Origin: Delphinus delphis
Lineage: Eukaryota; Chordata; Mammalia; Artiodactyla; Delphinidae
Length of the DNA: 64,000 nucleotides
NCBI RefSeq assembly: GCF_949987515.2
Contig: NC_082693.1
Span: 20,332,994 to 20,396,993 of the forward strand
Reading direction: 5' to 3'
Shown piece after piece: positions 36,826 through 48,414 of this stretch. How positions within the stretch are numbered: position 1 is the first letter of the stretch; every line of letters begins with the position of its first letter. The translations under genes and the position numbers were made by a program. The notes below the pieces were generated by a model. It did no database searches. It saw only the letters and a program-made list of their open reading frames with translations, and was not told the origin of the DNA.

Positions 36826-37737
36826 TGCAAGATAGCGATAGTATTTGGAGTAAGAGATTTTTTTTCTGCTACAAAAAATAACACAAGTCACACCACATCA
36901 ATTAACACAGGAAGTAAAGAAATACTGGGGAATAAAATCTAGCCCACAGTCCTTCTGTAAATTGACTTTATCACTGGACAGTCATCTATTATTGAATATA
37001 CTGGGTCAATTCACACTTGTCTATCCTGTTATCAAATGCTGCCTGTTAATTTTTCTGTGACCAATTCTGGTGTGTGGAGCATACTAACCCAACTGAAAAA
37101 TAACCAGGTCTTTGGAAGCAAAAGCCAAATGACCACAGCATATAATTCTCCCATTCTGGAGAGCACAGTTCACAGGAATGGTGGAGGTCATGCACAATCA
37201 CAGGAACTCCTGCTAAGTATCCAGGAGGTCCAAAGGCTATCTCTGAAAGCCCTTTCGGAAGGGAGAACAGTCCACTGCGTCTTGGGCCCAGACCCTGAGT
37301 ACACCTCCCTTCATAGACATTCTTTTGCACCATAAATTTTCTTTACTATAGTCAAGCAAAACAATAGAAGGGCATTAACATGCTCTAAGAAGGGAGATTC
37401 TAACTCCATTAAAACTAGAGACAGGTCTCCTTTGGCTTAATACTGATTGAATGTTTCCTAAGACCTGCAATTTGTTACAATTCTCTGATGTTTGTCACGG
37501 TGATGAATTAATACAGTTGTTAAGCACATCAAATAAGATTTTTCTCCTGGAGGGAAATCACAGAAGAGGAGAATTGTTAGGAAACTATTTTGGAAGTTTC
37601 CACTACATCGGAGTCATTTATTGTTGCTGTGCTGTTAAATGATGAAACTTAAAAAGGGAACAGCTTTTCAGTATTTCCTTTAAATTGGTATTTTATTTTG
37701 GCAAATTATCTCTAGGATAATTAAGATAATAATAATA

Positions 37738-38100
37738 TTCAATAGATATTTATTGAGGACCCACTATGTGCGAGGCACTGTTCTAGGTTCTGGGGAAAAC
37801 TAGTGAAAAAGATTGCCCTTCTTAGGGAGTCTATTTCAGTACAGAAGACAATCAATGTGTAAACTAACAAATAATTATGTAAGATGATTTTGAATATGTA
37901 TAAGTGCTAAGAAGATATTAAAATATAGCAAGGGGATAGAGAATGACCGAGTCAGTATGGGGCATGGGGGCCACTTTTGTGTGCTCAAAGAGGACCTCTC
38001 TGAGCTGAGACAAGAATGATAAAATCAAGAGAGATGTGCAAAGAACAAGAGTAAAATTATTCCAGGCAGAGGGAACAAGAAGCACAAAGGACCTGAGGTG
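37738..38100 (-). repeat. L2 LINE: ORF2 end and 3' UTR (antisense)
   Basis: Starts atagatatttattgaggacc ... gtgcgaggcactgttctagg and passes to attccaggcagagggaac. The minus frame at 37918-38163 contains LVPSAWNNF and LREVLFEHT, which resemble the C-terminal end of the L2 ORF2 protein. Decayed and not a gene. Confidence 0.7.
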
Positions 38101-38139
38101 GTTAATACTCGTGCTTATTACACCGTGGTCTGTAGAGTT

Positions 38140-38265
38140 CTTTGTAGCTTGGAGCACTTCCATATATACGGCTCCATTTGATCTTCACAACAGCCCTGGA
38201 AAAAGGGCACTGCAGGTAATGTTATTCTCACCTAACAGATGATGAGTCACACACCCAGTGGAGGA
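38140..38265 (-). repeat. MIR fragment (antisense)
   Basis: Order gatcttcacaacagccctgg ... cacctaacagatgatgag is the reverse of the MIR 3' half. Confidence 0.5.
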
Positions 38266-38399
38266 TCACATGAGGCCTTAAGATGCCCATGCTTTCCATC
38301 ACATCATGATGCATCTCTGGGTTTCCCTGATTATGACGGGTACATAGATCATCTGAGTGGGTCGTTTAATGCCATGATTAGCTTCATTTTTTCTTCCCA

Positions 38400-38520
38400 T
38401 CGTGTAGCATAGTGGACAGAGCTTGAACTCTGAGTCCAACAGACCTTCATTTGAGTTCCGGTCCTGCCTCAGTCACATATGCTACCTTCCTGCTGGTTAC
38501 CATAGGTGAATTGTCTGCTC
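38400..38520 (+). repeat. MIR fragment
   Basis: Order gtgtagcatagtggacagag ... ttgagttccggtcctgcctc follows the MIR 5' half. Confidence 0.5.
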
Positions 38521-38637
38521 TCCTGTTCAAGCCTGACCTTCCACTCAGACCCTGGATCCCAGTCCCTCTAACCTACTAAAGACATTACTGCAGAAATCTG
38601 CCCCTCCCTCCTGCATCATTAAATTTTCCATCTCTAG

Positions 38638-38828
38638 GGCTTCCCTGGTGGCGCAGTGGTTGAGAGTCCGCCTGCCGATGCAGGGGACAGTGTTCGTGCC
38701 CCTGCGGCTGGGACCGTGAGCCATGGCCGCTGAGCCTGCGCGTCCGGAGCCTGTGCTCCGCAACGGGAGAGGCCACAACAGTGAGAGGCCCGCGTACCGC
38801 AAAAAAAAAAAAAAAAAAAAAAAAAAAA
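38638..38828 (+). mobile_element. CHR short-form SINE with internal deletion and TSD
   Basis: Begins gggcttccctggtggcgc and ends gcgtaccgc plus about 29 A. Relative to other copies about 35-40 bases just after box B are missing (cgtgcccctgcggctggg joins two separated parts). TSD ttccatctctag at 38626-38637 and 38829-38840. Confidence 0.95.
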
Positions 38829-39059
38829 TTCCATCTCTAGTGCATCATCCCCATCAGCCTATTAACATGCTATTTCTCCCACCTAAAATACTGTTCTCCT
38901 GACTCCATGTCTCCTGTGATCGGTGCGCCATTTCTTTGCTTCTCTCTTCATGAATACTGCTTGAAAGAGTTGTTTATACTTGTTGCCAACCTTTTCCTTC
39001 CTATTTTCCATATTCCCCATATTCCAGATGATCAGGATGAAAACCTTATCATTATTCTT

Positions 39060-39137
39060 CTCTCTCCCTCCCTCCCTCCCTCCCGTCCTCTCTCTCTCTC
39101 TCTCTCTCACACACACATACACACACACACACACACC
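39060..39137 (+). repeat. Compound microsatellite (TCCC)n(TC)n(CA)n
   Basis: Runs ctctccctccctccctccctc, then ten or so TC units and CA units with one tacac break. Confidence 0.95.
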
Positions 39138-39194
39138 CCTTATCTAATTTAGCAGGAAATCCTATTAGCTCTACCTTCAACATATATCCAGATT

Positions 39195-39893
39195 CCAAAC
39201 CCTTCTTACTGTCTCCACAACTACCGCCCTGGTCCAAGCCATCATCCTCTCTTACCTGGATTACTAATAGCATCTTAACAGCCCTGCCTGCTGCTACAGG
39301 CTATGCCCAGGGCAGCAGCCAGAAGGATCATTTTCAAAAGTAACCCAGATTGTATCACTCCTCTGCTCAAAGCCCTCCAGGGGCTCTCATCTTGCTCAGA
39401 GTTAAATCAAAGAGCTCACGATGGCCTGTGGGGCCCACATGATCTGCTCCCACCAAGCCCCTTTGACCTTATTTCCTCCTCCCCTCCCTCCTGCTCTCCA
39501 GCTCTTGCCACATGGCTCCTATCCCCTGACTCCACTGCTAGAATGAGAGCCCCACAGAAGCAGGGATCTTTGTCTGTTTGGTTTACTCATGAATCCCGAG
39601 AGCCTGGAACAGTGCCTGGCATATAGTAAGCATTAAATAGATATTTTTTATTATTTTATTTTATTTTATTTTATTGCGATACGCAGGTCTCTCACTGTTG
39701 TGGCCTCTCCCGTTGCGGAGCACAGGCTCCCGACGCGCAGGCTCAGCGGCCATGGCTCACGGTCCCAGCCGCTCCGCAGCATGTGGGATCTTCCCAGACC
39801 GGGGCACAAACCCGTGCCCCCTGCAACGGCAGGTGGACTCTCAACCACTGCGCCACCAGGGAAGCCCCTCAATAGATATTTTTTAAATGAATA
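39195..39893 (+). repeat. L2 LINE: ORF2 end and 3' UTR, split by a SINE
   Basis: Landmarks in order: ccctggtccaagccatcatc, gcagcagccagaaggatc, cactcctctgctcaaagccc, gaacagtgcctggcatatag, and after the SINE caatagatatttt ... aaatgaata. This is the best-preserved L2 in the window; not coding. Confidence 0.75.
39650..39870 (-). mobile_element. CHR short-form SINE (antisense) with TSD
   Basis: An (ATTTT)n tail is followed by gcgatacgcaggtctctcac ... ccaccagggaagcccc. Perfect 14-bp TSD aatagatatttttt at 39636-39649 and 39871-39884, located exactly in the 3' terminus of an L2. Confidence 0.95.
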
Positions 39894-40499
39894 GTCCATG
39901 CCTTCTTGACATAAAGTTAGCTGTAGATTTGCCTGGTTTTCACTTAATCTTATTAGTGTACAGAATTGCACCAGATGACGTCACAACCTTAATTACTGAA
40001 TATAGTTCTCTCTTGAATATAAGGATATAAGGTGTAAAGCTCCATCTCACTTTGTATCACATAGACTTAGTCATTTATTAAAATCTCTTTTACATGGAAA
40101 AACTGCTCCATTGGCTGCTACCTTGGTTTAAGGATCCAGTCTCCATACTGAGGGAAATACTGCTTGCTTTTGTTCAGGTTATTGGTTCTCCACTACTTGG
40201 GGGCCTAGAAATAGTTAGGAAATAACCTTAAAATAGGCAATTTATTCCTTCCCAAACAGAATCAAATCTACTGTTGAGTTTCTGTTTGGATCAATGAAAG
40301 CTGCCGTGCGAATATATAGTAGTTTTTAACTTGTTCATATAAAATAGAAAAGGGTTACTTACGAAATAGAAACAAAAATATTTCCTTTTAAAATGCTTCA
40401 TGACTTAGTAATTGGACTAGAACTTTCTCTGGATTAATCAAGAACCTTTCCATACACATCAGAGATGATGATAAAAACAACAGTGCTCTACTTATTGCG

Positions 40500-40592
40500 C
40501 TAATCATGGCACAATATATACATATATTGAGTCACTATGTTGTACACCTGAAACTAATATAACATTGTATGTCAATTACATTTCAACTAAAA
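40500..40592 (+). mobile_element. Short L1 3' terminus
   Basis: Reads attgagtcactatgttgtac ... cctgaaactaatataacatt ... tttcaact plus poly(A). Under 100 bp of 3' UTR. Confidence 0.75.
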
Positions 40593-40599
40593 AAAAAAA

Positions 40600-41730
40600 A
40601 CCAAGGGTGCTCAAATATAGTCATGACACAGGGAAAAAATAATGTACCTTAGACAAACAAAAAGATGGAGGAAGTAAAACATTTAACATAATAAATTACA
40701 TCTGACTCTGATTTGAAAAATTATTTCATTGAAGTCGCACAATTACTCCTTTTACCTCTACAACTGAAAAATGTTATGGCAGTTTTATGGAGTTTTTGCT
40801 TAACATTCTTAATGAGTTCACAATATGAGTCATTCACATATCTAAGATAAAAAAAAAAAATTTCTCAGAATGTATTTTACACTCTTCCAAAGTTCTTCTT
40901 CTGTGGAACTCTCAGAACTTTGAAATCTGGTTATTAGTCCTGATACTTTTCCCCTTTTTATTCTCCCTTAAAGAAGAAATCAGTAAGGAGATCCTAAACA
41001 CTAGACACAACCCTGCTGCCCTCTTCTGCAGCCATGTAGTTCACAGCACAACATTCAAACACATCTGGGTGCAGACCTCCTAAATCAGGCCTATCCTTGC
41101 AGGGTTTGTCTTGCTTTTTTTAAAAAAAATAAAGCAGGATTCTCAATTTTCCACAAAGCTCTACAGAGGTAATTACAACTGAGGATTGAAGGCAACACAC
41201 AACTGATTGCCAAAGAGCTATGTTTGGATTATCTAGTCTTAATTAGTTTCAGTTCAGTTCAGTCCTACAGATATTTGTCCAACTCGCGGATAAGGTGCTA
41301 AGCATTAGACAAGTAAGGGTTGGTCCTGCTTTTAACACAGTATGTGTAATGGTGGGAATCAGTGCAGGGTGCTCTGTAACACCAACGAGGGGTGCTTGCC
41401 TAGTCTTCGGTTCAGAGAAAACTTTCTGCACAAAAATCACACCTGGGCCAAATTTTCAATATGAGTGAAGTGTAAGCTGGGCAAAACGGGGTGGAAAGGG
41501 CATTTCCAAACTCCAATGATCCGTTTTTACCAATTTGGTTTAAAAATAAAACTGGAAAATAGGAAGGTTGAGACCTAGTATTTTAAAGGAGGCTGGATTA
41601 TCCATGTGCCTTAGTTTACTTTTGGTTTGTTCACTTGTGCTGAGCTAACTTGGGGTTAGCTGTAGTCCCATATTTTAAATGCTTGATCTATTTTGCCTTG
41701 CATGGTATGGACTTCTTCATAAAAAAAATG
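40600..41730. other. Unique non-coding DNA
   Basis: No named repeat apart from A-runs (about 40850-40860 and 41120-41130). No supported exon. Confidence 0.5.
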
Positions 41731-41737
41731 AATTGCC

Positions 41738-41945
41738 GGGCTTCCCTGGTGGCGCAGTGGTTGGGAGTCTGCCTGCCGATGCAGGGGACGCGGGTTCGTG
41801 CCCCGGTCTGGGAGAATCCCACATGCCGCGGAGCGGCTGGGCCCGTGAGTCATGGCCGCTGAGCCTGCGCGTCCGGAGCCTGTGCTCCGCAACGGGAGAG
41901 GCCACAACAGTGAGAGGCCCGTGTACCGCAAAAAAAAAAAAAAAA
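41738..41945 (+). mobile_element. CHR short-form SINE
   Basis: Reads gggcttccctggtggcgc ... gcccgtgtaccgc plus poly(A). Short, slightly diverged TSD: atgaattgcc before (from 41728) and agagttgcc after (to 41953). Confidence 0.93.
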
Positions 41946-41999
41946 GAGTTGCCTTGGTCTGAATTTTGAGAGTAAAATTAATATATTCTGGATTAAGTC

Positions 42000-43165
42000 T
42001 GAGTGAAAATACATTTTAACTCAGTTAAAAAGACATTCATTTTAACAGTTTTAAAATTTTGACTGACTGTGTGAGATTTTTAAAAGAAGTATTCAGTTTG
42101 AGTTTTGTTTACCAATATTGGAAGAAATACTAACTTTAAAAAAAAAAAAGAAGATTGTATTCCAGTTTATTCAATCCTTTGTTAGTTTTTCTTCCTTTGT
42201 GCACCACTGTGCTTGTTTCTATAACATATGGGACTTCATACATTAAAGCAAGGATTTGGTTTGTAAAAAAAAAAAAAAATCTGCTGGTTTTAAATTCCAG
42301 TTTTTATTCCATGTATGCTATAGCCTGTTATAAAAAAAGTTACAGATCATTTCTATTTTTTCCCAAATTTCACCCTACAGAAGTCCCTTTATTAAGAAAT
42401 GAGAGTTAATGAAAAGAAAAGTAGGGTTACTGTTTATATGGCTGCAAATATCACTGGGGAAATATTTCATGTTTACATTTTGCTGAACTATTTATAGCAG
42501 GACACGTACTACAGTAAAGCCCTCTTTTCCCCATATAATGGATAGCTTTGTGCCTGAATTCTATATACTTATATGGTTTACATTTTTATTCAGTCTGACC
42601 ACATTTCATCCCACATTACTTTGTCCTCCAAGCCCAGCTATATTACAGCAACACCTTCTGGCAGAACAGAGACTGGAAATTTGGGGAAATAAAACAGCAT
42701 TTTAAATCCAGACCAAATTTAACTATTTAACAAATCTCTCATATCAATTATTACAGTCTTTTCTATCCCCACTGGTGGTCTTTGAAAACTCTCAATTTTA
42801 AGCATCTGAGTTTCTTCCTCTGAATTAATGGCTAACACCTATTGCTGTATTTTATCCATATTTTAACTATTTAGCGTATTCCTAAATCTGAATCTTCTAA
42901 AATGTTTCTTGCTTGGAGTACAATATCAATGAGTGAACTTTGGAGTCCCTCTGGTGGTCATTTAAGTCAGTTTTAAATAAGACTGATTTTTTTGTCACCT
43001 CTCTCTGCCACCAGCCCTCTGTTGCCTCTACTTCCACCGTCCGCCACCCCTCCCCCTTGCCATACACAATTTCCCACCCGTTCCTATAAAGTATATAAAT
43101 ACACTGCAAATAATTTTATAAATTCCTAACAATTAGGTTGTGAGAGCATTTTGACCATGACATTA
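42000..43165. other. Unique non-coding DNA
   Basis: Two internal A-runs (about 42138-42150 and 42265-42279) without an attached element. No exon recognised. Confidence 0.5.
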
Positions 43166-43182
43166 GATTTATAAGAAAATGC

Positions 43183-43810
43183 TTTCAGGACTCAAATCAA
43201 TAAAATTAGAAATGAAAAATGAGAAGTTACAACAGACACGGCAGAAATACAAAGCATCCTAAGAGACTACTACAAACAACTCTATGCCCATAAAATGGAC
43301 AACCTGGAAGAGACAGACAAATTCTTAGAAATGTATAACCTTCCAAGACTGAACCAGGAAGAAATAGAAAATATGAACACACCAATCACAAGTAATGAAG
43401 TTGAAACTGTGATTAAAAATCTTCCAACAAACAAAAGTCCAGGACCAGATGGCTTCACAGGTGAATTCTATCAAACATTTAGAGAAGAGCTAACACCCAT
43501 CCTTCTCAAACTCTTCCGAAAAATTGCAGAAGAAGGAAAACTCCCAAACCCATTCTGTGAGGCCACCATCACCCTGATACCAAAACCAGACAAAGATACT
43601 CCAAAAAAAGAAAACTAGGGACCAATATAACTGATGAATATAGATAGAAAAATCCTCAACAAAATACTAGCAAACAGAATCCAACACATTAAAAGGATCA
43701 TACACCATGATCAAGTGGGATTTAATCCAGGGATGCACGGATTCTTCAATATACACAAATCAATGTGATATACCATATTAACAAATCGAAGAATAAAAAC
43801 CATATGATTA
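43183..43810 (+). pseudogene. L1 ORF2 reverse-transcriptase fragment, retrotransposed
   Basis: An open stretch at 43295-43618 translates to the N-terminal side of the L1 ORF2 reverse transcriptase: [20 protein letters not shown], then the family hallmarks [17 protein letters not shown] and TLIPKPDKD. The frame stops at 43616-43618, and the palm YADD region is absent because the element ends before it. The fragment lacks both the L1 5' end and the 3' UTR, yet ends in an A-rich tail (43811-43830) and has a direct repeat aagaaaatgct at about 43172-43182 and 43825-43835. An internal aataaa at 43792-43797 lies 13 bases before the tail. It is non-functional: catalytic aspartates, endonuclease domain and promoter are all missing. 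An A-rich tail arising at an ordinary internal truncation is the alternative reading. Confidence 0.85.
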
Positions 43811-43957
43811 AAAAAAAAGAAAGAAAGAAAATGCTCTCACGTTTTGTGACACTGCTAAAAGTTAAAACTTTTGACAATTCCCTGGTTCCTCAATTGAAAA
43901 TCATAGCTCTGGCTTCTTCCTTACTTAAACAGATTTTAGAAATTGATTTTAATTTTT

Positions 43958-44248
43958 TTTTTTGGCTGTGTTGGGTCTTCATTGCTGCACGTGGGCTTTC
44001 TCTAGTTGCGGCGAGCGGTGGCTACTCTTGGTTGCAGTGCACGGGCTTCTCATTGCGGTGGCTTCTCTTGTTGCAGAGCACAGGCTCTAGGCGCAAGGTC
44101 TTCAGTAGTTGTGGTGCATGGGCTCAGTAGTTGTGGCACACGGGCTTAGTTGCTCCGCAGCATGTGGGATCTTCCCAGACCAGGGATTGAACCCATGTCC
44201 CCTGCATTGGCAGGCGGATTCTTAACCACTGCGCCACCAGGGAAGTCC
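43958..44248 (-). mobile_element. CHR long-form SINE (antisense) with TSD
   Basis: Reads tttggctgtgttgggtcttc ... ccaccagggaagtcc. TSD tgattttaattttt at 43944-43957 and 44249-44262. Confidence 0.95.
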
Positions 44249-44264
44249 TGATTTTAATTTTTAA

Positions 44265-45740
44265 AGAATATCTTTCTTTATTTGTGTGGCCCTTGATGAC
44301 TTGTATTCCTCCTGATTCAGTCCCTTTAAACACTTCTTTAATTTCACTAATTCAAGAGTGCAAGCTGAATATAATTGTACTCAGAATACCCCGCGGTATG
44401 GGGTAGTCAGTGTGCGTAAGTACTGTCTCTTGGCCTGATTCTTACCTATGTAGGAGGAGAGTCTTCCAGGGACTGGCCCTTGAGTGATGGAGGAGGCTTT
44501 CAAATAGATAAAATCTTGAATTGTGCTTAGAGGAGACTAAGAAGTTATTTACCTAAAGAGAAATGAGATGTCTCCTTGGCATTATATGCTGTCCCCTTGA
44601 CATTTCTGTCATTATCTATGTTTCTAGTCGATGGTCTCAGAATTTCAAAGCATTCATCGTTCAGTTCCCAAGAGTTTGTGGTTTTTCTAAGTGGATATGT
44701 ATTGCCTGCCTGCACTCTCAGTTGAAAAATATTCATCCTTCAGGGTTGTGTTTGCTTTTATTCAGAAAACGAGTATCTTTAATTTATCGTTTAGAAAAGG
44801 AAAAGGATGGAAGCAGTGATCATACTGATTGAGATCATTGAGTGCTCCTAAATCTTTCCATTCACTGGCTCCCCAAAGACCTCAGAATGCACCCTCTTTC
44901 CCTCTTCTTATAAGAGGGTTTACTTGAGTCCCGAAATGATACATTATACAACGCTAGTCATCAAATCCAAGATGCCAACCACCCGTCTTATTATATTAGA
45001 CTGAAGAGAATTGAATATAGAGCTGTGGTCGAAAATATTATCATAGCACAGATCATGCTTTTACAAATTGTAATAATATCAAAAATCTACATATACAGAT
45101 ACTTTAGACTACTAAAAATTAGTCAAACTGATATAATCTTGCCCATTAGGGACTAAATATAAATAACGTTGCATTTGTTCAAAGTCAGCACTAATAAGAA
45201 AACATACAGTGAATAGTTTGCAAGAAAAACATGAATGCTATCTTCCACTGCTTTTCTTAAGTGTCGCATCACACCACATGTAAAAAAGCCAGCAACGGCA
45301 GCGTAACTCCTTTGGCAGCATCTTTTCCCTGTAGTTTCTCATCTCCAATTCACTTTCATATACTGTGTGGCCTCAGGGTGTTCAGTGTTTTTGAAGGAGA
45401 ATTGAAGTTCAAGTTTTAATACTTTTAAGGGTTGTAAGCAATTCGATATAGCAAACAGAAAATATGTTTTATTGTTCTTTGAGTTTTTAATAAGTAGTTA
45501 CTTTTGAATTATAGCAACCCAATCTCCAACATCCTGGCGTTCATCGCTACTCTGAGGAAGGTTTTCTGAATCCCCAGCTCTGTGATTTGTAGATTTTCAT
45601 GAGTAACTGTTTCAACTGTTGTCATATGGTCCTAATTATTTCCAACTGGAGGATCTGGCTGACGACACTAGAAACATGGCTGCCTAGCACCATCTATTGT
45701 TCAAGAACAAAACAACTGTAGGATAAATAAAGGGGGAAAT
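44265..45740. other. Unique non-coding DNA
   Basis: No named repeat and no supported exon. The 89-codon frame at 44563-44832 has no recognisable motif. Confidence 0.5.
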
Positions 45741-45764
45741 TGTTCTAGGGGGAGGACTTTTTTT

Positions 45765-45851
45765 AAAAAATTTTTTATACAGCAGGTTCTTATTAGTTAT
45801 CTATTTTACACATATTAGTGTATATCTATATATACACATGTATATATATAT

Positions 45852-45882
<31 letters not shown>

Positions 45883-45970
45883 CACATATATGTGTATATA
45901 TGTATATATGTGTATATATCCCGATCTCCCAGTTCATCCCACCACCACCACCCGCCACTTTCCTACGGGG
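45765..45970 (-). mobile_element. L1 3' UTR (antisense) with expanded AT/GT tract
   Basis: Reads tatacagcaggttcttatta, gttatctattttacacata ... ccgatctcccagttcatccc, accaccacc, the reverse of a second L1 3' UTR subtype. Between these marks, at about 45820-45920, about 100 bases are alternating TA/TG/CA. Confidence 0.75.
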
Positions 45971-45989
45971 AGGGCTTTTAAAGACAGGA

Positions 45990-46495
45990 TTTTTTTTTCT
46001 ATTACTGCTGTAACAAATTATCACAAACTCATTGACTCAAAACAACCCAAATTTATTATCTTTGAGTTCTGGAGGTTAGAAGGCGGCAACAGGTCTCACG
46101 GGGCTAAAATCAAGGTGTCAGCAGGACAGCGTTCCTTCCTAGGGGAGAATCCTTGCATCTTCTAGCTTGTAGTGGACACAGCTTTTAGCAGCTACTCACA
46201 TTCACTCATGGTTCCCTTGCTTCATCTTCAAAACCAGCCATACTGCATCCTTCCAACTAATCTTACATGGTCACATCTCCCTTTGATTCTGACCTCAGCT
46301 GGGAAACGTTCTCTGCTTTTAAGGACTCATGTGATTAGGTTGGGTTCTCCCCCCCAAGCCCCCAATCTATCCAGAATAGTCTCCCCATCTCAAGTTCATT
46401 AATGAGATCTGCAAATTCTCTTTTTCCATGCAAAGTAACATATTCACAGATTCCACGGATTAAGACCTAGACATCCTTGGGCAGCCATTATTGTG
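45990..46495 (+). repeat. Ancient interspersed repeat, family not named
   Basis: Order attactgctgtaacaaatta, tcacaaactcattgactc, tgagttctggaggttagaag, ctaaaatcaaggtgtcagc ... taaggactcatgtgattag ... gtaacatattcacagattcc is a familiar mammal-wide repeat layout. I cannot assign the family name with confidence. Confidence 0.5.
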
Positions 46496-46499
46496 CAGG

Positions 46500-47300
46500 G
46501 TCTGTGAGTTAGAGCATTAATTAAAAACCTTGAGCAAATATGCAAAATTCAAGTCCTTGACTTCTGGTGGCATCAACATGTTGGCAGTGGTTTATTACCA
46601 TTTATATTGGAGACAGAGTAGAGGAAAGCTGCCTTCTAGTGTTTGCAACATTTTTTATTTTTATCATTTTAGTTCTTGTGGACTCAGGGTACAGCTGGTT
46701 AATTTTCTCTTACTAATGCACATTAGGCAAAGTATTCTTAACATGGCCATCTCTTAAGAAAACGTCCAACTAAGTTTAAAATTCCTTGTGGGAAGGGTCA
46801 GTCCTTATTTCTTCTTATCTTCCAACACCCAACCTTTGTCCCTCACCTCATCCTACCGTTCAGCCTCGTCACCAACGCATGCGTGTGCACACAGAGACGT
46901 ACAAACATCTACAGTTACTGACACATTCAATAAATGTCGTTATTTTCTAATGTTAATTTCTGTTCTGTGGAGAGCCTCTGCTTTGAATGTCTCTTTTAAA
47001 ACATACAGATAACTTTCCCACCAACCTTACAACACCGAAATGCCATTTATGATGAGTTACTTTCTTTTCTATGGTAATGCCATTGATAGGTTAGTGATGG
47101 ACACCTTCGACAGTGCTCAACACCCAGTTTTATTGTATCTATAACAGCAATACAGATCACGAGCTGCCGGAGGCTCAGCATGTTGCTGGCATTTCATGAC
47201 TAATCTAGAAGAGGAGGCAAAGGGTGGGAGCTAGAGTAACATTCCACAGACTCGCTCCATCCATACCCATTCCCTATGTGACCAGAGACACGGGTGGTAG
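46500..47300. other. Unique non-coding DNA
   Basis: No named repeat. No exon supported. Confidence 0.45.
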
Positions 47301-47322
47301 TTGAAAAAAGAAGGCATCTTTT

Positions 47323-47754
47323 TTTTTCATTCCAATTTTTTTAAGTTTTTTTTTTTTTTTTTGATGTGGACCATTTTTTTTTTTTTTTTGCGGTACGCGG
47401 GCCTCTCACTGTTGTGGCCTCTCCCGTTGCGGAGCACAGGCTCCGGACACGCAGGCTCAGCGGCCATGGCTCATGGGCCCAGCCGCTCTGAGGCATGTGG
47501 GATCTTCCCAGACCAGGGCACGAACCCGTGTCCCCTGCATCAGCAGGTGGACTCTCAACCACTGCGCCACCAGGGAAACCCCGATGTGGACCATTTTTAA
47601 AGTCTTTATTGAATTTGTCACAATATTGCTTTTGTTTTGGTTTGGTTTTTTGGCTGCAAGGCATGTGGGACCTTAGCTCCCTGACCAGGGATCAAGCCCG
47701 CACCCCCTGCACTGGAAGGCGAAGTCTTAACCACTGGACTGCCAGGGAAGTCCC
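47323..47754 (-). mobile_element. CHR-1-like SINE with long tail (antisense), interrupted
   Basis: Main body (47599-47754): aaagtctttattgaatttgt ... ggctgcaaggcatgtggg ... actgccagggaagtccc. The tail continues on the other side of the nested SINE as gatgtggaccatttt and poly(T) at 47346-47362. Outer TSD aagaaggcatctttt at 47308-47322 and 47755-47769, perfect over 15 bp. Confidence 0.88.
47379..47582 (-). mobile_element. CHR short-form SINE (antisense) nested in a SINE tail
   Basis: Poly(T), then gcggtacgcgggcctctcac ... ccaccagggaaacccc. Perfect 16-bp TSD gatgtggaccattttt at 47363-47378 and 47583-47598. Confidence 0.95.
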
Positions 47755-48212
47755 AAGAAGGCATCTTTTGGCTGACAACTTTGTTTAAGTTCTTGTTGAC
47801 TTATAACCTGTGTCCACCACTTTAAAATCTCTGGGGGAGAGGAAATATCCAGAAAATAGTTTACTCTGGCCTCATTCACTCCGGGATGTGTTTGATGTTC
47901 CTCACTTCAGGATGGGGAGAACGGACATTTTGGAAAATAGCAGTCTTTTAAAGTAATTTCTCAAATTTGGTAATAAAAGAAAGGCACTGCATTTTTGAAA
48001 GGACTTGAAAATGAGGGTAGCCATTCAAGGTCTACCGGAACATCATTCTCAAAATAACTAGAATGTATACAGAGATTAAAATTTATCAATCATGTTCCCA
48101 ACCATCTAACTTAATAATGACACCAACCCTAAGGGATAGATATCATTTTACAGCTGAAGAAACTAATGCTCATTTCTAATTGACTAGGATTCTGAAAGAG
48201 CATACTTGTTGG

Positions 48213-48414
48213 GCTTCCCTGGTGGCACAGTGGTTTAGAGTCCGCCTGCCGATTCAGGGGACACGGGTTCGTGCCCCGGTCCAGGAAAATCCCACATGCT
48301 GCAGAGCGGCTGGGCCCGTGAGCCATGGTCGCTGAGCCTGCGCGTCCGGAGCTTGTGCTCCGTAACGGGAGAGGCCGCAGCAGTGAGAGGCCGGTGTACC
48401 GCAAAAAAAAAAAG
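48213..48414 (+). mobile_element. CHR short-form SINE
   Basis: Reads gggcttccctggtggcac ... gaggccggtgtaccgc plus a short poly(A). No convincing TSD, and more substitutions than most copies, so probably older. Confidence 0.92.

Noticed and set aside
43295..43618. 107-codon frame as a host gene
   Set aside because: It is a fragment of L1 ORF2 reverse transcriptase lacking the catalytic YADD region and both ends of the element.
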